Assembly: GCA_001600415.1 (NCBI GenBank)
Contig: BCJX01000011.1
Span: 1,109,285 to 1,173,284, forward strand
Direction: 5' to 3'
DNA length: 64,000 nucleotides
DNA from: Pascua guehoae
Taxonomy: Eukaryota > Basidiomycota > Tremellomycetes > Trichosporonales > Trichosporonaceae
The notes below the pieces were generated by a model. It worked only from the letters and a program-made list of their open reading frames with translations. It was not told the DNA's origin and ran no database searches. Position 1 is the stretch's first letter, and each line of letters begins with the position of its first letter. Made by a program: the position numbers and the translations under genes. Positions 44,437 to 54,617 of the stretch are shown piece after piece.

Positions 44437-45313
44437 ATGGGCGCGGCGCAGTCTTCCCAGTCGTCCGACCACGTCGTCAACGCACCCGAGCAGGGCACCT
44501 CGGTCGAGGTGAGTGTGGTGTCCCCTGCATGCCATCAGGCCATGCGTGATACTCTGCTCCAAACCTCGGATAACCCCCATTCTGTCCTCCCCGCCCACCA
44601 CCGCTCCCCGCCGACCAGCACTCACCAACACCCAGTTCTCGCCCTCGCTCATCTCGCGCCTCGCCAACCCCTCGTCGGGGGACAAGCCCACGTCGACCGA
44701 CGAGATTGTGCGGCAGCGCCTGGCGGCCGAGTCTGCCGCGCTGCGGCAGAAGGAGGCCGAGATTCTCAGCTCGATTTCTGCCGCCCTCGAAAAGGAAAAC
44801 CTCGACAAGGAAAAGCCCGGTATGAGCTCGGACGTCCTCGGGCGCGACATTGAAGAGGTCCGCGAAAAGATTGAGCGCATGGTCCAGGACAAAAAGTACA
44901 AGGAGAACCCCGCGCTCGTGCAGGCAAAGGAAGGCGTCGTGCTTTGCTACCGGTGCGTTTTGAGAGGGCGGCGGGGTGCAACCGGGTAGAGCCGGGGAGG
45001 GGGCGGGGAGGAATGGTGTCGAGCGTAATGGCGAGCGAGAGTTCGGGGGATGGGGAGCGCGACGGAGAAGAGGTGCGACGAGACAAGGAGTGCCAGAAGG
45101 CGTACAGCACAAGATGTGTTTCCCGCGCGCGCCCCTGCTCTGCAACGTAGTAACCAACGCTGACTCGCAGTAACAACGCCGAGCGGCCGCTCGACTGCTG
45201 GCGCGAGGTCGAGGCGTTCAAGACCGAGGTTGGCAAGCTCGAGCAGGTGGGTAGTACGCCTTCTTCTCATCGTACCCACTAACACACAGGCCTTTGTCAA
45301 GTCCCTCCAATAG
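44437..45313 (+). CDS. MIC19: MICOS complex subunit Mic19
   Basis: Four exons, 44437-44508, 44636-44952, 45171-45246 and 45290-45313, give 162 residues. The N-terminus MGAAQSS fits N-myristoylation. A long coiled coil follows (about residues 45-105), and the C-terminal CHCH-like part reads LCYRNNAERPLDCWREVEAF with a Cys pair ten residues apart. Fungal Mic19 (Aim13) has this layout and no full twin C-x9-C. The protein links Mic60 to other MICOS subunits at crista junctions. The final coding exon has eight codons including the stop. Confidence 0.9.
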
Positions 45314-45699
45314 ATCCGGAGAGGATGAATTATCTAGCACGGTAGCGTTTCGGTCGCGCACAGCGGCGCAAGTTGCGGGGGATGCTGTCAGGACTAGTTC
45401 TCACGGAGATGTTGCGTACAGGGCAACATCTGCGGATTGCCTTCAACGCTGGGCGGCTCTGGTTGACGGTCAATATTGCAGTCAGCGATCGTGCGGCGAT
45501 ACATCGTACATCGACTTCTAAACAAGACATTGCTGGGAGGCAGTGATACAATACGCGGTGGTGATGCGTGTGGTGGCGTGTACTATAGCAGGACGGAGAA
45601 GGACGGGCTACAGGGCCTGCCTGGTCTGGTGATGGCCGGTTTGGGCGAGCGCGGCTGTCCCAGGTGAAAGAGAGAGTGTCGGCTAACATCGCCGTCCCT
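45314..45699. other. Convergent 3' intergenic region
   Basis: This stretch lies between the stops of MIC19 and the coiled-coil gene. No element is recognised. Confidence 0.5.
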
Positions 45700-47313
45700 C
45701 TAGACTGCATCGAGCGACCCTTCTCGCGCCCACACCCCCATGCCCACCAGGTTTCGGAGCATCTCTCCCTCCTCTTCCTCGCGCTGCTTTTCGCGCTCGA
45801 GCTCGGTCTTGTTGCGCTTGACGCCCTTGCGGCGGATGGGCAAGTTCTGTTCACGGGCCTTGACGGCGTCGGGGTCCGGGACGAGATGCGCCAGGGCGGC
45901 GGGTACGACGGAGGGTTTCTGCACAGCGCGCGCGGGGCGGCCGCGCTTTTTGGGCAATGACGATGGCGGTGGGGGTAAGGGTGCGTCGGACCGTAGCAGG
46001 AGCGGGAGATGAGGGAGTGGGGCTGCTGGGAGTGTTCCTTTCTGTGCAGTGTGAGCAAGACAACCCACCAAGGGACCGGTGCAACTGACCTCTTTGAACA
46101 CCTTGAGCACACCTTCAATGTAGCTCCGGACCTCGACGAGGGCACGGTGCACGTCCTGTTGACTCTCCTCGTCCCCGTCACCCGACAGTTCGGCCAGTTC
46201 GGCCTCCTTTGCCTTGACCTCTTCGCGGAGGCGGTCGCATGCCTCGCCCATGCGTGCTGCCATGTCCCCGAGCACAGCGGCCTGCTGTTGGTTGGTCTCG
46301 ATCAAAGTCTTGGCAGACGCAATCTGCACCTCTAGTTGCGATCGTTGCAGTGGTTCTGGTGGCGTGGACAGTGCCGCATCGCGGGCGGCGGCATTTTGGA
46401 GCTCTGCTTCTTTGGTAGCGATGACTGCTCGGGTAGCCGCAATGTCGTTCATGAGCGCGAGGCGAGTGGAGTGGAACGGATCTCTTTGGGTGGATGCAGT
46501 TGCGTCCGAAGTCGAAGCGGTGGCGTCGTTGCTTTTAGGCGGAGGGACAGTGACCTGGCTCACGAGGCCGTAGACAAAATCGGAAGCCGTGATCCCCGTC
46601 GTGTCCACCTCTTGTTCGTGTTCGCTCACGCCCGCCAATGCAGTGTGGCCGGTATCCAAACCGGAGCCATCGGGCGTCTGCTCCTGCGCCGCCTGTTGCT
46701 CGAGGTGCTGCTGCAGGCTCTCAAACCCAAACGACGCGAGTGCCGCCTCCCCAACCGCCGCAGACGCCAGTTCGCGCAGGGTATGCTGCGTGATGAGGCT
46801 GCCGTCGTCGCCGCCTACACTGTCGTCGAGGGAAGACACGCCAGCCGCAGCGGCCTGGACGGCCGCAGTGGCGGCCGCCTCGGCGTCCCGCGCCGCCGCA
46901 TCCGCCTCGCCAGCCTCGAGCGCCGCGACCATCTTTCGCAATCGTTCGTTTTCAGAACGTAGAGATACGATGGTCACGTCGAGGGCCGTCGTGTCTGTCC
47001 TCCGTGCCGCGCGGACCTTTGCCAACGCAGCACGCGTCTCGTCTTGATCTTGCTCATGCTCCCCGAGGTCGCCCGGTGCAGGAGTCGCCTGGGTGCTCTC
47101 TTCTTCCCCCATGTGGAGCGCGGGAGATTCCTGCGCCTGCGGGACCGCATGATGCTCATGATGCTCCTGTTGTTGTGTATCGGGCCCCAACCCCGGGTCG
47201 ATGAGGATGTCTCCGCTGTCGCCGGCCTGCTGCAGAAAGTGTCCGCCTTCGGAGAAGAGCGAGTCGAGTGCCGACGGCAGGTTTGAGTCGTGTGATGGTG
47301 GAGGATGCGACAT
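45700..47313 (-). CDS. Coiled-coil protein with an AT-hook-like motif, unknown function
   Basis: I do not recognise this gene. Two exons, 47313-46090 and 46041-45700, give 521 residues. A 48-nt intron (46042-46089) has no in-frame stop. The N-terminal 90 residues are rich in Q, H and E. Heptad-type coiled coils appear at about 95-155 (SLRSENERLRKMVAALE) and about 275-400. After the intron comes a proline-rich part and the motif KKRGRPARAVQKP, similar to an AT-hook core (RGRP). The C-terminus is basic then acidic (RKGVKRNKTELEREKQREEE). The layout suggests a nuclear, DNA- or chromatin-contacting coiled-coil protein, possibly of kinetochore or chromatin type, but this is inference only. Confidence 0.7.
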   Translation of the reverse strand: MSHPPPSHDSNLPSALDSLFSEGGHFLQQAGDSGDILIDPGLGPDTQQQEHHEHHAVPQAQESPALHMGEEESTQATPAPGDLGEHEQDQDETRAALAKVRAARRTDTTALDVTIVSLRSENERLRKMVAALEAGEADAAARDAEAAATAAVQAAAAGVSSLDDSVGGDDGSLITQHTLRELASAAVGEAALASFGFESLQQHLEQQAAQEQTPDGSGLDTGHTALAGVSEHEQEVDTTGITASDFVYGLVSQVTVPPPKSNDATASTSDATASTQRDPFHSTRLALMNDIAATRAVIATKEAELQNAAARDAALSTPPEPLQRSQLEVQIASAKTLIETNQQQAAVLGDMAARMGEACDRLREEVKAKEAELAELSGDGDEESQQDVHRALVEVRSYIEGVLKVFKEVSCTGPLVGCLAHTAQKGTLPAAPLPHLPLLLRSDAPLPPPPSSLPKKRGRPARAVQKPSVVPAALAHLVPDPDAVKAREQNLPIRRKGVKRNKTELEREKQREEEEGEMLRNLVGMGVWAREGSLDAV

Positions 47314-47574
47314 GGTTGTGGGTTTTGTAGACTCTCTGCGACAGTGACACTGTTGGAGGTGTGCTCGCGAGGATGTATAGTTGGGAAGGTGAGATTGTCG
47401 ACAAACGCGACGTCAACGGCGGCAACGGCCCAAGGGATATTTGTTGTTGTCACAACCCAAATACACAATGCTCTATTTAGCACCCCCACATAAGGGTTCA
47501 CCCAACCCCTCATATCGTGCCTCCTCCTTTCTAGCTTCTTGTGTTCCGACGCATGCATGCATACTATATGTGGT

Positions 47575-49230
47575 TTAGAAATAGTTGCCCTTGCCTGCAT
47601 AGGCTGCCTCATCAGGCGACCGCGATCCTTCGCCCGAAGAGTGTTCTTCGCCTTCCCCAGATGAAAGAAGCGGGACAAACTTGGGTTCAGGAGGGGAGAA
47701 TGGCTTGGCAGCAAAGATTGGGCGACCAGGTGGGAGAACAAGAGTATTAGCAGGTGGGATGGGCTGGAACGCGACCTGTTGCGTCAGAGAGCATGCCACC
47801 TTGTCTCATGCACATCTCGACCTACCGTGTCATTCATCTTGGTGTAGGCAGAGACCCACGCCGCAGTGTCGGCCACCTCGCGCTCGACACGTCCCTGCCT
47901 CGCTTTACGCGCCTCCTTTCTTCGCTCAACGCCCCTGCCCAGTCCCAACCCCTTCATCTTGTCCGCCACCTTTCCGTCTTCCATGTCGCCCAGCCTCGAG
48001 CGCGCTTCCCTCACCCACGTGACCGCCTCGCCCACGCGTGCGCCCTTGCCGTTCTCGCCCGCGTCAATACCAAGCCACTTGTACGCCAGTGCCGATGCAA
48101 GAGCCGCCTCCTTCTTGAGGTATCGCCGAAGTTCAGGGATGACTTCGCAATCAGGAGCGTCCGTATCGGGGGCACCGGGGCCGCCGACAATCTTCTTGTC
48201 ACGTCCGAACAGCTTGCGTCCAGACGATGGAGTGGCGACATGGTCGTGGACGCGGAAGAGAGCGGCTGCAGAGGTATACAGCTCTGCAACGTGCAGGTAC
48301 AACTTTCCCAGCAGTGACGGGGACGGGTGGTTGGATGGAAGCGGTGGACCGGGTGGCGCAAACAGTTGGTGTCCGAGGACTGACAAGAGGAGTTTGCGGA
48401 TGGCTGTGACGTGCGCGTCCGCAAGCAACATCCTGTCGCGTGAGCTTGGTGTGCGGGACACTAAGAACAGAGAACACTTACATAGACAGACCACGGAACG
48501 CCTCTGGTGCCGTCTCCACGGGCCATTTCACCTTTCCGAGTCTTCCACCGGTGGCTCGACGACTGTCCTCCAGCAATGGCGCGACATTTTCCGCTGCCCA
48601 GGACGCGACGCCGCTAGCTTGGGACAGCAGGTCGACGGCTCTTGTCAGTGCCGCTGTTGTCCGCTTTGCATCCTCTGCAGTGATATTTGGCACTCCAGTG
48701 CCCGCTTTCGCCTCAAAGGCAGGAAGCGCTCCGAGAATGCTGTGTGCGTAGTTTGATAGAGCGGCCACATAGGCCATGCAGACAAAGAGCTGCTCGGCCT
48801 GGATGGAGGGCAGGGGCAGAAGCGGGGCAGAGACCGGGTACTGTGTCAAACTCGACTTCCATGGAAAGGCTGGAAGATACTCGTCAGCGTTGGTAACATT
48901 GAGGCTTGCACCGGGGACTAACTTGGGCTGTCGCCTTTGAACAACAAGTCGTCGGTGTCGAGGCACACAATCACGCCCTTCAAGAAAGGATGGTATACCT
49001 GGACAGCCTATAACGTCAGTACTGCATTTGATGAGGGGACCCACCTCGAGGACGCCGAGCGCCGAGCCAGAAGGGTCGCCATCTGCGGCTGCTTTCAAGG
49101 CCACTTGGAGTCGTGTCCTGGCGACGGTGGCTTCCGATAGTTGTGTAGTGTACGAGGATGAGCGATCGAGGAGAATGTTTGAGAAGGTGATGGGTGCTGC
49201 AGTGGGATAAGGAAATAGGTAGGGAGCCAT
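47575..49230 (-). CDS. BRO1 domain-containing protein (BROX-like)
   Basis: Five exons, 49230-49045, 48998-48923, 48869-48482, 48432-47826 and 47775-47575, give 485 residues. The BRO1 domain covers most of the chain: an early [19 protein letters not shown], then [22 protein letters not shown] and the helical hairpins through [16 protein letters not shown] and [20 protein letters not shown]. The C-terminal 65 residues are proline-rich. BRO1 domains bind CHMP4/Snf7 of ESCRT-III. The size is close to animal BROX, much shorter than Bro1/Alix or Rim20, which also carry a V domain; none is seen. The membrane process involved is inference. Confidence 0.78.
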
Positions 49231-49894
49231 GATGCTGGCGACAAAGAGAGTGGAAGAGTGAGAGAGTAGTAGAGAACTTGTTGATAAGTGCCAAGACATG
49301 GATCTCTTGGTTGTGCGTGTCCCATCCACCCACCATTCCGCCCGGAACCCACAGCAGGGGTGGAGGCCACTGACGACAGACACTTCTCAACCAGGCAACT
49401 CGAATGGCCGACCAAAGTGGAGGCGGGGCACTAACTGGTGTTACGTAAACTCAACACACATGGGTCTCGCGTGGCTTTTCTTCCGTGTGTTGTTCATGCA
49501 TCACGCCATCCTGTGGGTATTACGCCATTTTGAATGTTATTGGAATCTGGATATCCGCCAGGCCAGAGCTGGACCCACCTAGGAACAGACGATTGTCATG
49601 ATGATTGGGAACAAGTTTGATTGGTCCAGATGCAACGAAAAGGGGCATCTGCTTGCATGGGTGGGGTGGTGTAATCAATGACGAGCTTTGTGGTGGTGCA
49701 AAAGATTCGGAACGCAGTACCACCACCGGCTGGGTGCTGGGATGGCATGCTAGGCAACAACATTTCCACAAAAAACACGATGCAGCCGAGTCGGGGACAG
49801 CAGCGGCGATCGCGCGTTCATTAACAAAACCACCGCATTGACATCAGTCTTGCTCTTCTTCATCTCTCATCCATCAAACGTCGACGCGCTCACC
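49231..49894. other. Divergent promoter region
   Basis: These 664 bp lie between the BRO1 gene and the EXPERA-siroheme synthase gene, transcribed away from each other. Nothing specific is recognised. Confidence 0.5.
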
Positions 49895-52300
49895 ATGGCT
49901 TACACCACCCCTCGCTGGGTCCGATGGTGGCTTGCCTTGTCCTCTATCGTCGTCCTCTGGGGTGAGTACCCCCTCCTCCACCCTCGCGGTTTTGCTCGTG
50001 TTGACCACCATAGATGCTGGATATTGCTTCGCCCGCCCGCGCAGCTTTCCCGGCGGCGACCTCGCCTGGATCTGGGCACCGTACAAGTGAGTAGCTACTC
50101 TGGCGATATCGCTGACGACCAGCATGGTGCCGTACACGGATATTGACTGGCTCTACGGCTGGCCAGCGGTCGAGTCTGGTGACGGCTTTACGAGCGCCCA
50201 GGGTGAGTCGATGGCGATAAGCAAGCTCGCAGCAAGCAACACTAACAGGCAGCGTTCATGAACCTCATCGAAGTGTTCCTCAACTTTGTCTCTCTGTTCC
50301 TCGGTGACCACCCCGGCGCGCCAGTGATTGCCCTGATCTCGGTGACAATGACCGCATCCAAGACGATGCTCTACTTCCTCCAAGGTAAGTCTTACGAGTG
50401 GCCCCAACGGCTATTTTGAATCTAACAACTAGAATACTTCTGCGGCTGGTGCATGGTGGGACATAACGACCGATTCAGGTTCTGGACCGTCTGGGTGGCA
50501 ACAAACGGCACGTGGATCGTCGTGCCGACCATTGCGACCATTGTCCTTGGCTACGGCGTCATCCAAGCTCTTACACCTGCGTCGCTCCCAGCGCACAAGG
50601 GGTCTGAGCAGAAGAAGGTGGCTCGTGTGGACGCCAACACTCCCTACACGGTCCCCATCGGCGGGGCCGCACTTCCGATCACCTTCCACCCGCGCGGCCT
50701 CCCCGTGGTCGTCGCTGGCTCCAACAAGCTTGCGGCCACGCGCGTCTTTTCTCTCCTCGAGGCTGATGCCAACGTGATTGTTGTGTCCTCCAAGGACCTC
50801 TCGGAGCTCCCCGAGGAGATCCAGTGGCGCGTCTCTCAAAAACAGATCGCCTACAAGCGCTTCGATGGCGATGCGGGAGAGTGGAAGTCATTCCTCAGCG
50901 CCTCCCAGGTGGCCCTCATTTGCGTGACGGACACGTTGATTGGAGCCAAGACGAACTCCATCTCTACCTCGTCGATCCACACGGCTGCCACCGAGCTTCG
51001 CATCCCCCTCAATGTGGCCGACAGCCCCGCGCTCTCGACCTACACCTTCCCATCTGTCCACCGTTTCCCTGGTGCCGCCGGCCCGTCGAACCTGCAGGTC
51101 GCCGTGTCCACCAATGGGCAAGGCTGCCGCCTGGCCGGTCGAATCCGCCGCGATATTGCCGTCAAGCTGCCGTCTTCTGTCGGCTCCGCGGTGGACAACA
51201 TTGGCAAGCTGCGCGCCCGCGCCAAGTCGGTCATCTCGGAAGACGACCTGAGCACCCCGCTCAACACGCCCGTCACCAACAATAGCGAGGACCAGCTGCG
51301 TCGTATGCGCTGGGTCCACCAGATGTCCGAGTACTACAGCTACGACCAGCTCGCCAAGCTCGGCCAGGCGGACATGGACAGTGTTCTCGAGTCGCGCGAG
51401 GTGCCCTCGGCCATCCTCGGACACCACGACGGCAAGCAGGGACGAATCCTCCTCGTCGGTTCCGGCCCTGGCCACCCTTCGCTTCTGACGGTTGCGGCCC
51501 GCCACGCGCTCGAGAACGCGACGCTCATCTTGTCCGACAAGCTTGTCCCAGCCGAGATTATCGCCCTGATCCCACCCACGACCAAACTGCACATTGCCCG
51601 CAAGTTCCCTGGCAATGCGGACGGCGCTCAGAACGAGCTCATGGACCTTGCGTTGGCCGGCGCGCGCGCGGGCGAAACCGTCGTTCGTCTCAAGCAAGGC
51701 GATCCCTTCGTGTACGGCCGCGGTGGCGAGGAGGTTCTCTTCTTCCGCGAACACGGGTTCGAGGCGACCGTCGTCCCCGGTGTGAGCTCTGCGCTCGCGG
51801 GCCCCCTCATGCTCGGTATTCCTGTGACGCAGCGCGGCGTCGCCGACAGCCTCGTCATGTGCACGGGTGTTGGGCGCGCGGGTGCGGCAGTGCAGCTGCC
51901 CGGCTACATCAAGTCGCGCACGCTCTGCATTCTCATGGGTGTCGCGCGTATCGAGCAGGTTCTTGCCGTCCTCAAGGGTGCAGATGTTGGGAGGGCTCGC
52001 GACGGCGCCGCGTACCCGGGTCACCTGCCGATCGCCATTGTGGAGCGCGCGTCGAGTCCCGACCAGCGTGTCATTCTGTCGACTCTGGATGGCATCGTGG
52101 GCGCCATTGCCTCGGTCGACCAGCGTCCACCTGGCATGATTCTCGTTGGCTGGGCGGCCATGTGTCTCGAGGGCAAGGGGCAGGTCGACATTCTCGACGG
52201 TGTCGATGAGCAGCAGGCTGTGACGAGCTGGCTGGGCGGAAAGGCTTGGAAGACGCGCGAGGGTCTGCCCCAGGACTGGTCGTGGTTTGGGTCGTTTTAG
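49895..52300 (+). CDS. MET1: EXPERA membrane domain fused to siroheme synthase (Met1-type)
   Basis: Five exons, 49895-49961, 50014-50086, 50123-50202, 50253-50384 and 50433-52300, give 739 residues. Residues 1-175 form a four-helix EXPERA-type domain (RPRSFPGGDLAWIWAPY, DWLYGWPAVESGDGFTSAQ, KTMLYFLQEYFCGW, NGTWIVVPTIATIVLGYGV), the fold of EBP/TMEM97 sterol-handling proteins in the ER. After a linker of about 40 residues comes a Rossmann-type siroheme-synthase domain (LPVVVAGSNKLAATR and the NVADSP...YTFPSVHRF segment). The uroporphyrinogen-III methyltransferase domain follows (GSGPGHPSLLTVAARHALE, VVRLKQGDPFVYGRGGEE, VPGVSSALAGPLMLG). Siroheme serves sulfite reductase. The last helix and the enzyme lie in one exon with no stop between, so the fusion is seen directly; separate use of an internal start is possible. 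Confidence 0.85.
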
Positions 52301-52519
52301 ACATTGCATAGACACAGTAGCATTTTTCCAGTCTCGGGCGGTGTGTACTGCGCAACACACCTCTGTATGTATAGCATAATCAATCCAGCATTAACGGATG
52401 CAAGACTCGGCGAATATTATCGAGTGGTTGAGAGCCCTCCTGCGCCGCGTCGTGATCACTGTTCTGACATGCTGCAACTACTCCATATGCTACAACAATA
52501 TAAGTCTGCCAATGCGACT

Positions 52520-54298
52520 CTACCAAACTACCCCCTCGTGCTCGTCCTCGGCACCGGGCTCAGCCTTAACAAACGGGCTCTCGCTCGGGGGCACACTGTC
52601 GCCAAGACCAGGTGTCGTGTCGTTCTTGATTCCATCCCCCCAAGGCACATCGCCCAAGCCTGGGGTGGACGACGGCGCCCGCTGCGGCGACGAGAACTGC
52701 ATGGGCTCTGTTGCCGTCGGCGTATCGGCCGCCGGCGTGTCCGCGGGCGTATACCCCGGCGCCGGTGTCCCTGCTGCCGACGCCTCTCCCGGCGCAGGGG
52801 TGGCCTTTTTGCGCTTCTTGTTCGGCGGCCGCCGACTGTGCGTGTCGGCGTGGCCCTGGGGTGGGGCCGCCGCCGCCGCCTCCTGGTCACGCAGGAAGCG
52901 CTCGGTCAATGCGGCCTCGTCGCGTTCGTCGTACGCCAGCTCCTCGGCGCGGAACCTCTCCCAGCGCTCGACGAGCGGACGCGTGCCGTCTGGGAGGTCG
53001 CGGGGAGGCGCCTCCCAGTCGGGTCCAAAGTTGCAGCGTACTTTACCGCGACCAAAGCAGGATACCATGGGAAAGTAGCCCAGCGTGCCGTCGTCGTGGA
53101 AGCGCGCTCGTTCCCGATCATACGTGGCGAGGTGTTTGCGCAACTGGCCCGGGAGAGGGGGGAGCGGGAGGAAGTCGTACAGGTCCGAAAAGGCCGTGCC
53201 GAGGGGTTCGCCATTGAGGTAGAACGAAATGTACGATCCGGGGAGTTTGGTGAGCTGGCGCAAGACGGGACGCGGGGGCTCGGCGGCCGTGTGCTTCTTG
53301 ACCTTTTTCTTTGGCTCGGGCTCGTCTGGCACGGCCGGCGCGGGCGGCAGGCCTTCCCGATTGACCAGCGCCTCCATCTCTTTGGCGGCCGGGTACTCGT
53401 CCATTTCAAAGTAGACCTGGCCCTTGTAGGGCACCGGCACGCGCCAGCGCCGAACATAGGCTGGGTCGTCCTCGCTCGTCGCGGGTGATCGTGGAGGGAG
53501 CGAGATGAGGCACCCCACAACGTCGCCCGTGGCAAACGTACGCCCGTATGGTTTGGGGCGTGAAATGTGCACTTTTTCTCCTCCCACATCGCGAAGGGCG
53601 TATCCATACGCGTCTGCGCCGACGGGCGCATCCAAACCCGCCTCCCGCCGTGCCCAACCGAGGCGGACATGGGCGTTGCCAGTGTCGCCACCGGTGCCTC
53701 GTCCGCTGCCGGCGGCGCCGTCGCCCCGCTCGATGATCGCCTCATAGTACCATATTCCTTCTCGAACCGACACGCTCGCACGTCCTGATCGGTACCCGCG
53801 GTCCGTCGAGCATGTGAGCGCGCTGGGCGAGACGCGCAGGAACTGGGACCGGTCGAGCCATGACAGATGAACAGGCGAACCCGATGGGGGAGCAGGAATG
53901 GTGCGATAGAATGGATATGTTGGTGACGGCGAGACGGTTGGGGATAGTGTACATGGGACGTAGCGAAACCCTTTTCTTGTTAGCGGCATTCAGAAGGCAA
54001 CAACGCCTCACTCACCTCGTTGGTTCATCGGCAGGTCGGTCCACATAAAGCACTCGTCTCCATAGCCAGTACCATCGCCGCTCCCAGGAACAATGGTACC
54101 TTGCCTCGCGACACTACGCTCTTCGCGGAGCGGGGCAGGTGTCGCACTTGATCCTCCTCTGGACGGGCGGTTGAGCGAGGCAAGGTCATGGTCAGGCAGC
54201 TGATCGCCGTGGTCGCCGTCGTGTGGAGGTAGATTGGATGCCGGTGTTGACGGAGAGGAAGCGGGTGCAGAGGCGGTCGCGGTCCGCTTCTTGACCAT
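52520..54298 (-). CDS. BRE2: COMPASS subunit Bre2/Ash2 (SPRY domain)
   Basis: Two exons, 54298-54016 and 53970-52520, give 577 residues. The SPRY region is divided in the way known for Ash2: VREGIWYYEAIIERGDG, then VRLGWARREAGLDAPVGADAYGYALRD and KPYGRTFATGDVVGCLISLP, a charged insert (EPEPKKKVKKHTAAE), and GSYISFYLNGEPLGTAFSDL with FPMVSCFGRGKVRCNFGP. Bre2/Ash2 is part of the Set1 histone H3K4 methyltransferase complex. The C-terminal 130 residues are Pro/Thr-rich and lineage specific, with a basic PPNKKRKK stretch that could act as a nuclear signal. No PHD or winged-helix part is present, as in yeast Bre2. It diverges from the adaptin-binding gene across 319 bp. Confidence 0.92.
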
Positions 54299-54617
54299 GG
54301 CACCGACAAGTGAGATGCTGGCTTTGATGGAACGTCGAGTCGAGAGAGGAGATGTGAGGAGGGTTGGAACGCTATTGATTGATCTCTGTCTGGGTCAAAT
54401 GGGGTTGTCACGCAATGTCTGTCAGTCAAGATAATAATGCAAAGCCAAAACGCGGTCCTTGTTTCGGTTACAAGCGCGACTGCCAAGACCACGTGGGATT
54501 TACTTCCGCTGCCTCCACTTGGGTCACCGAGAGATGGTGACGACAGCAATGTCAGCAATGACCGGCTGCTCTGTCTTGTTCTTTCCATCGTCTCGTCTCT
54601 ACATCGACCAAAACAGA
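54299..54617. other. Divergent promoter region
   Basis: These 319 bp lie between the BRE2 and p34-like start codons. No site can be named with confidence. Confidence 0.5.

Noticed and set aside
50888..52360. A 490-codon open frame on the strand opposite the siroheme synthase gene
   Set aside because: It is a shadow of GC-rich codon use in the real gene; its product has no recognisable domain and lacks splice logic.
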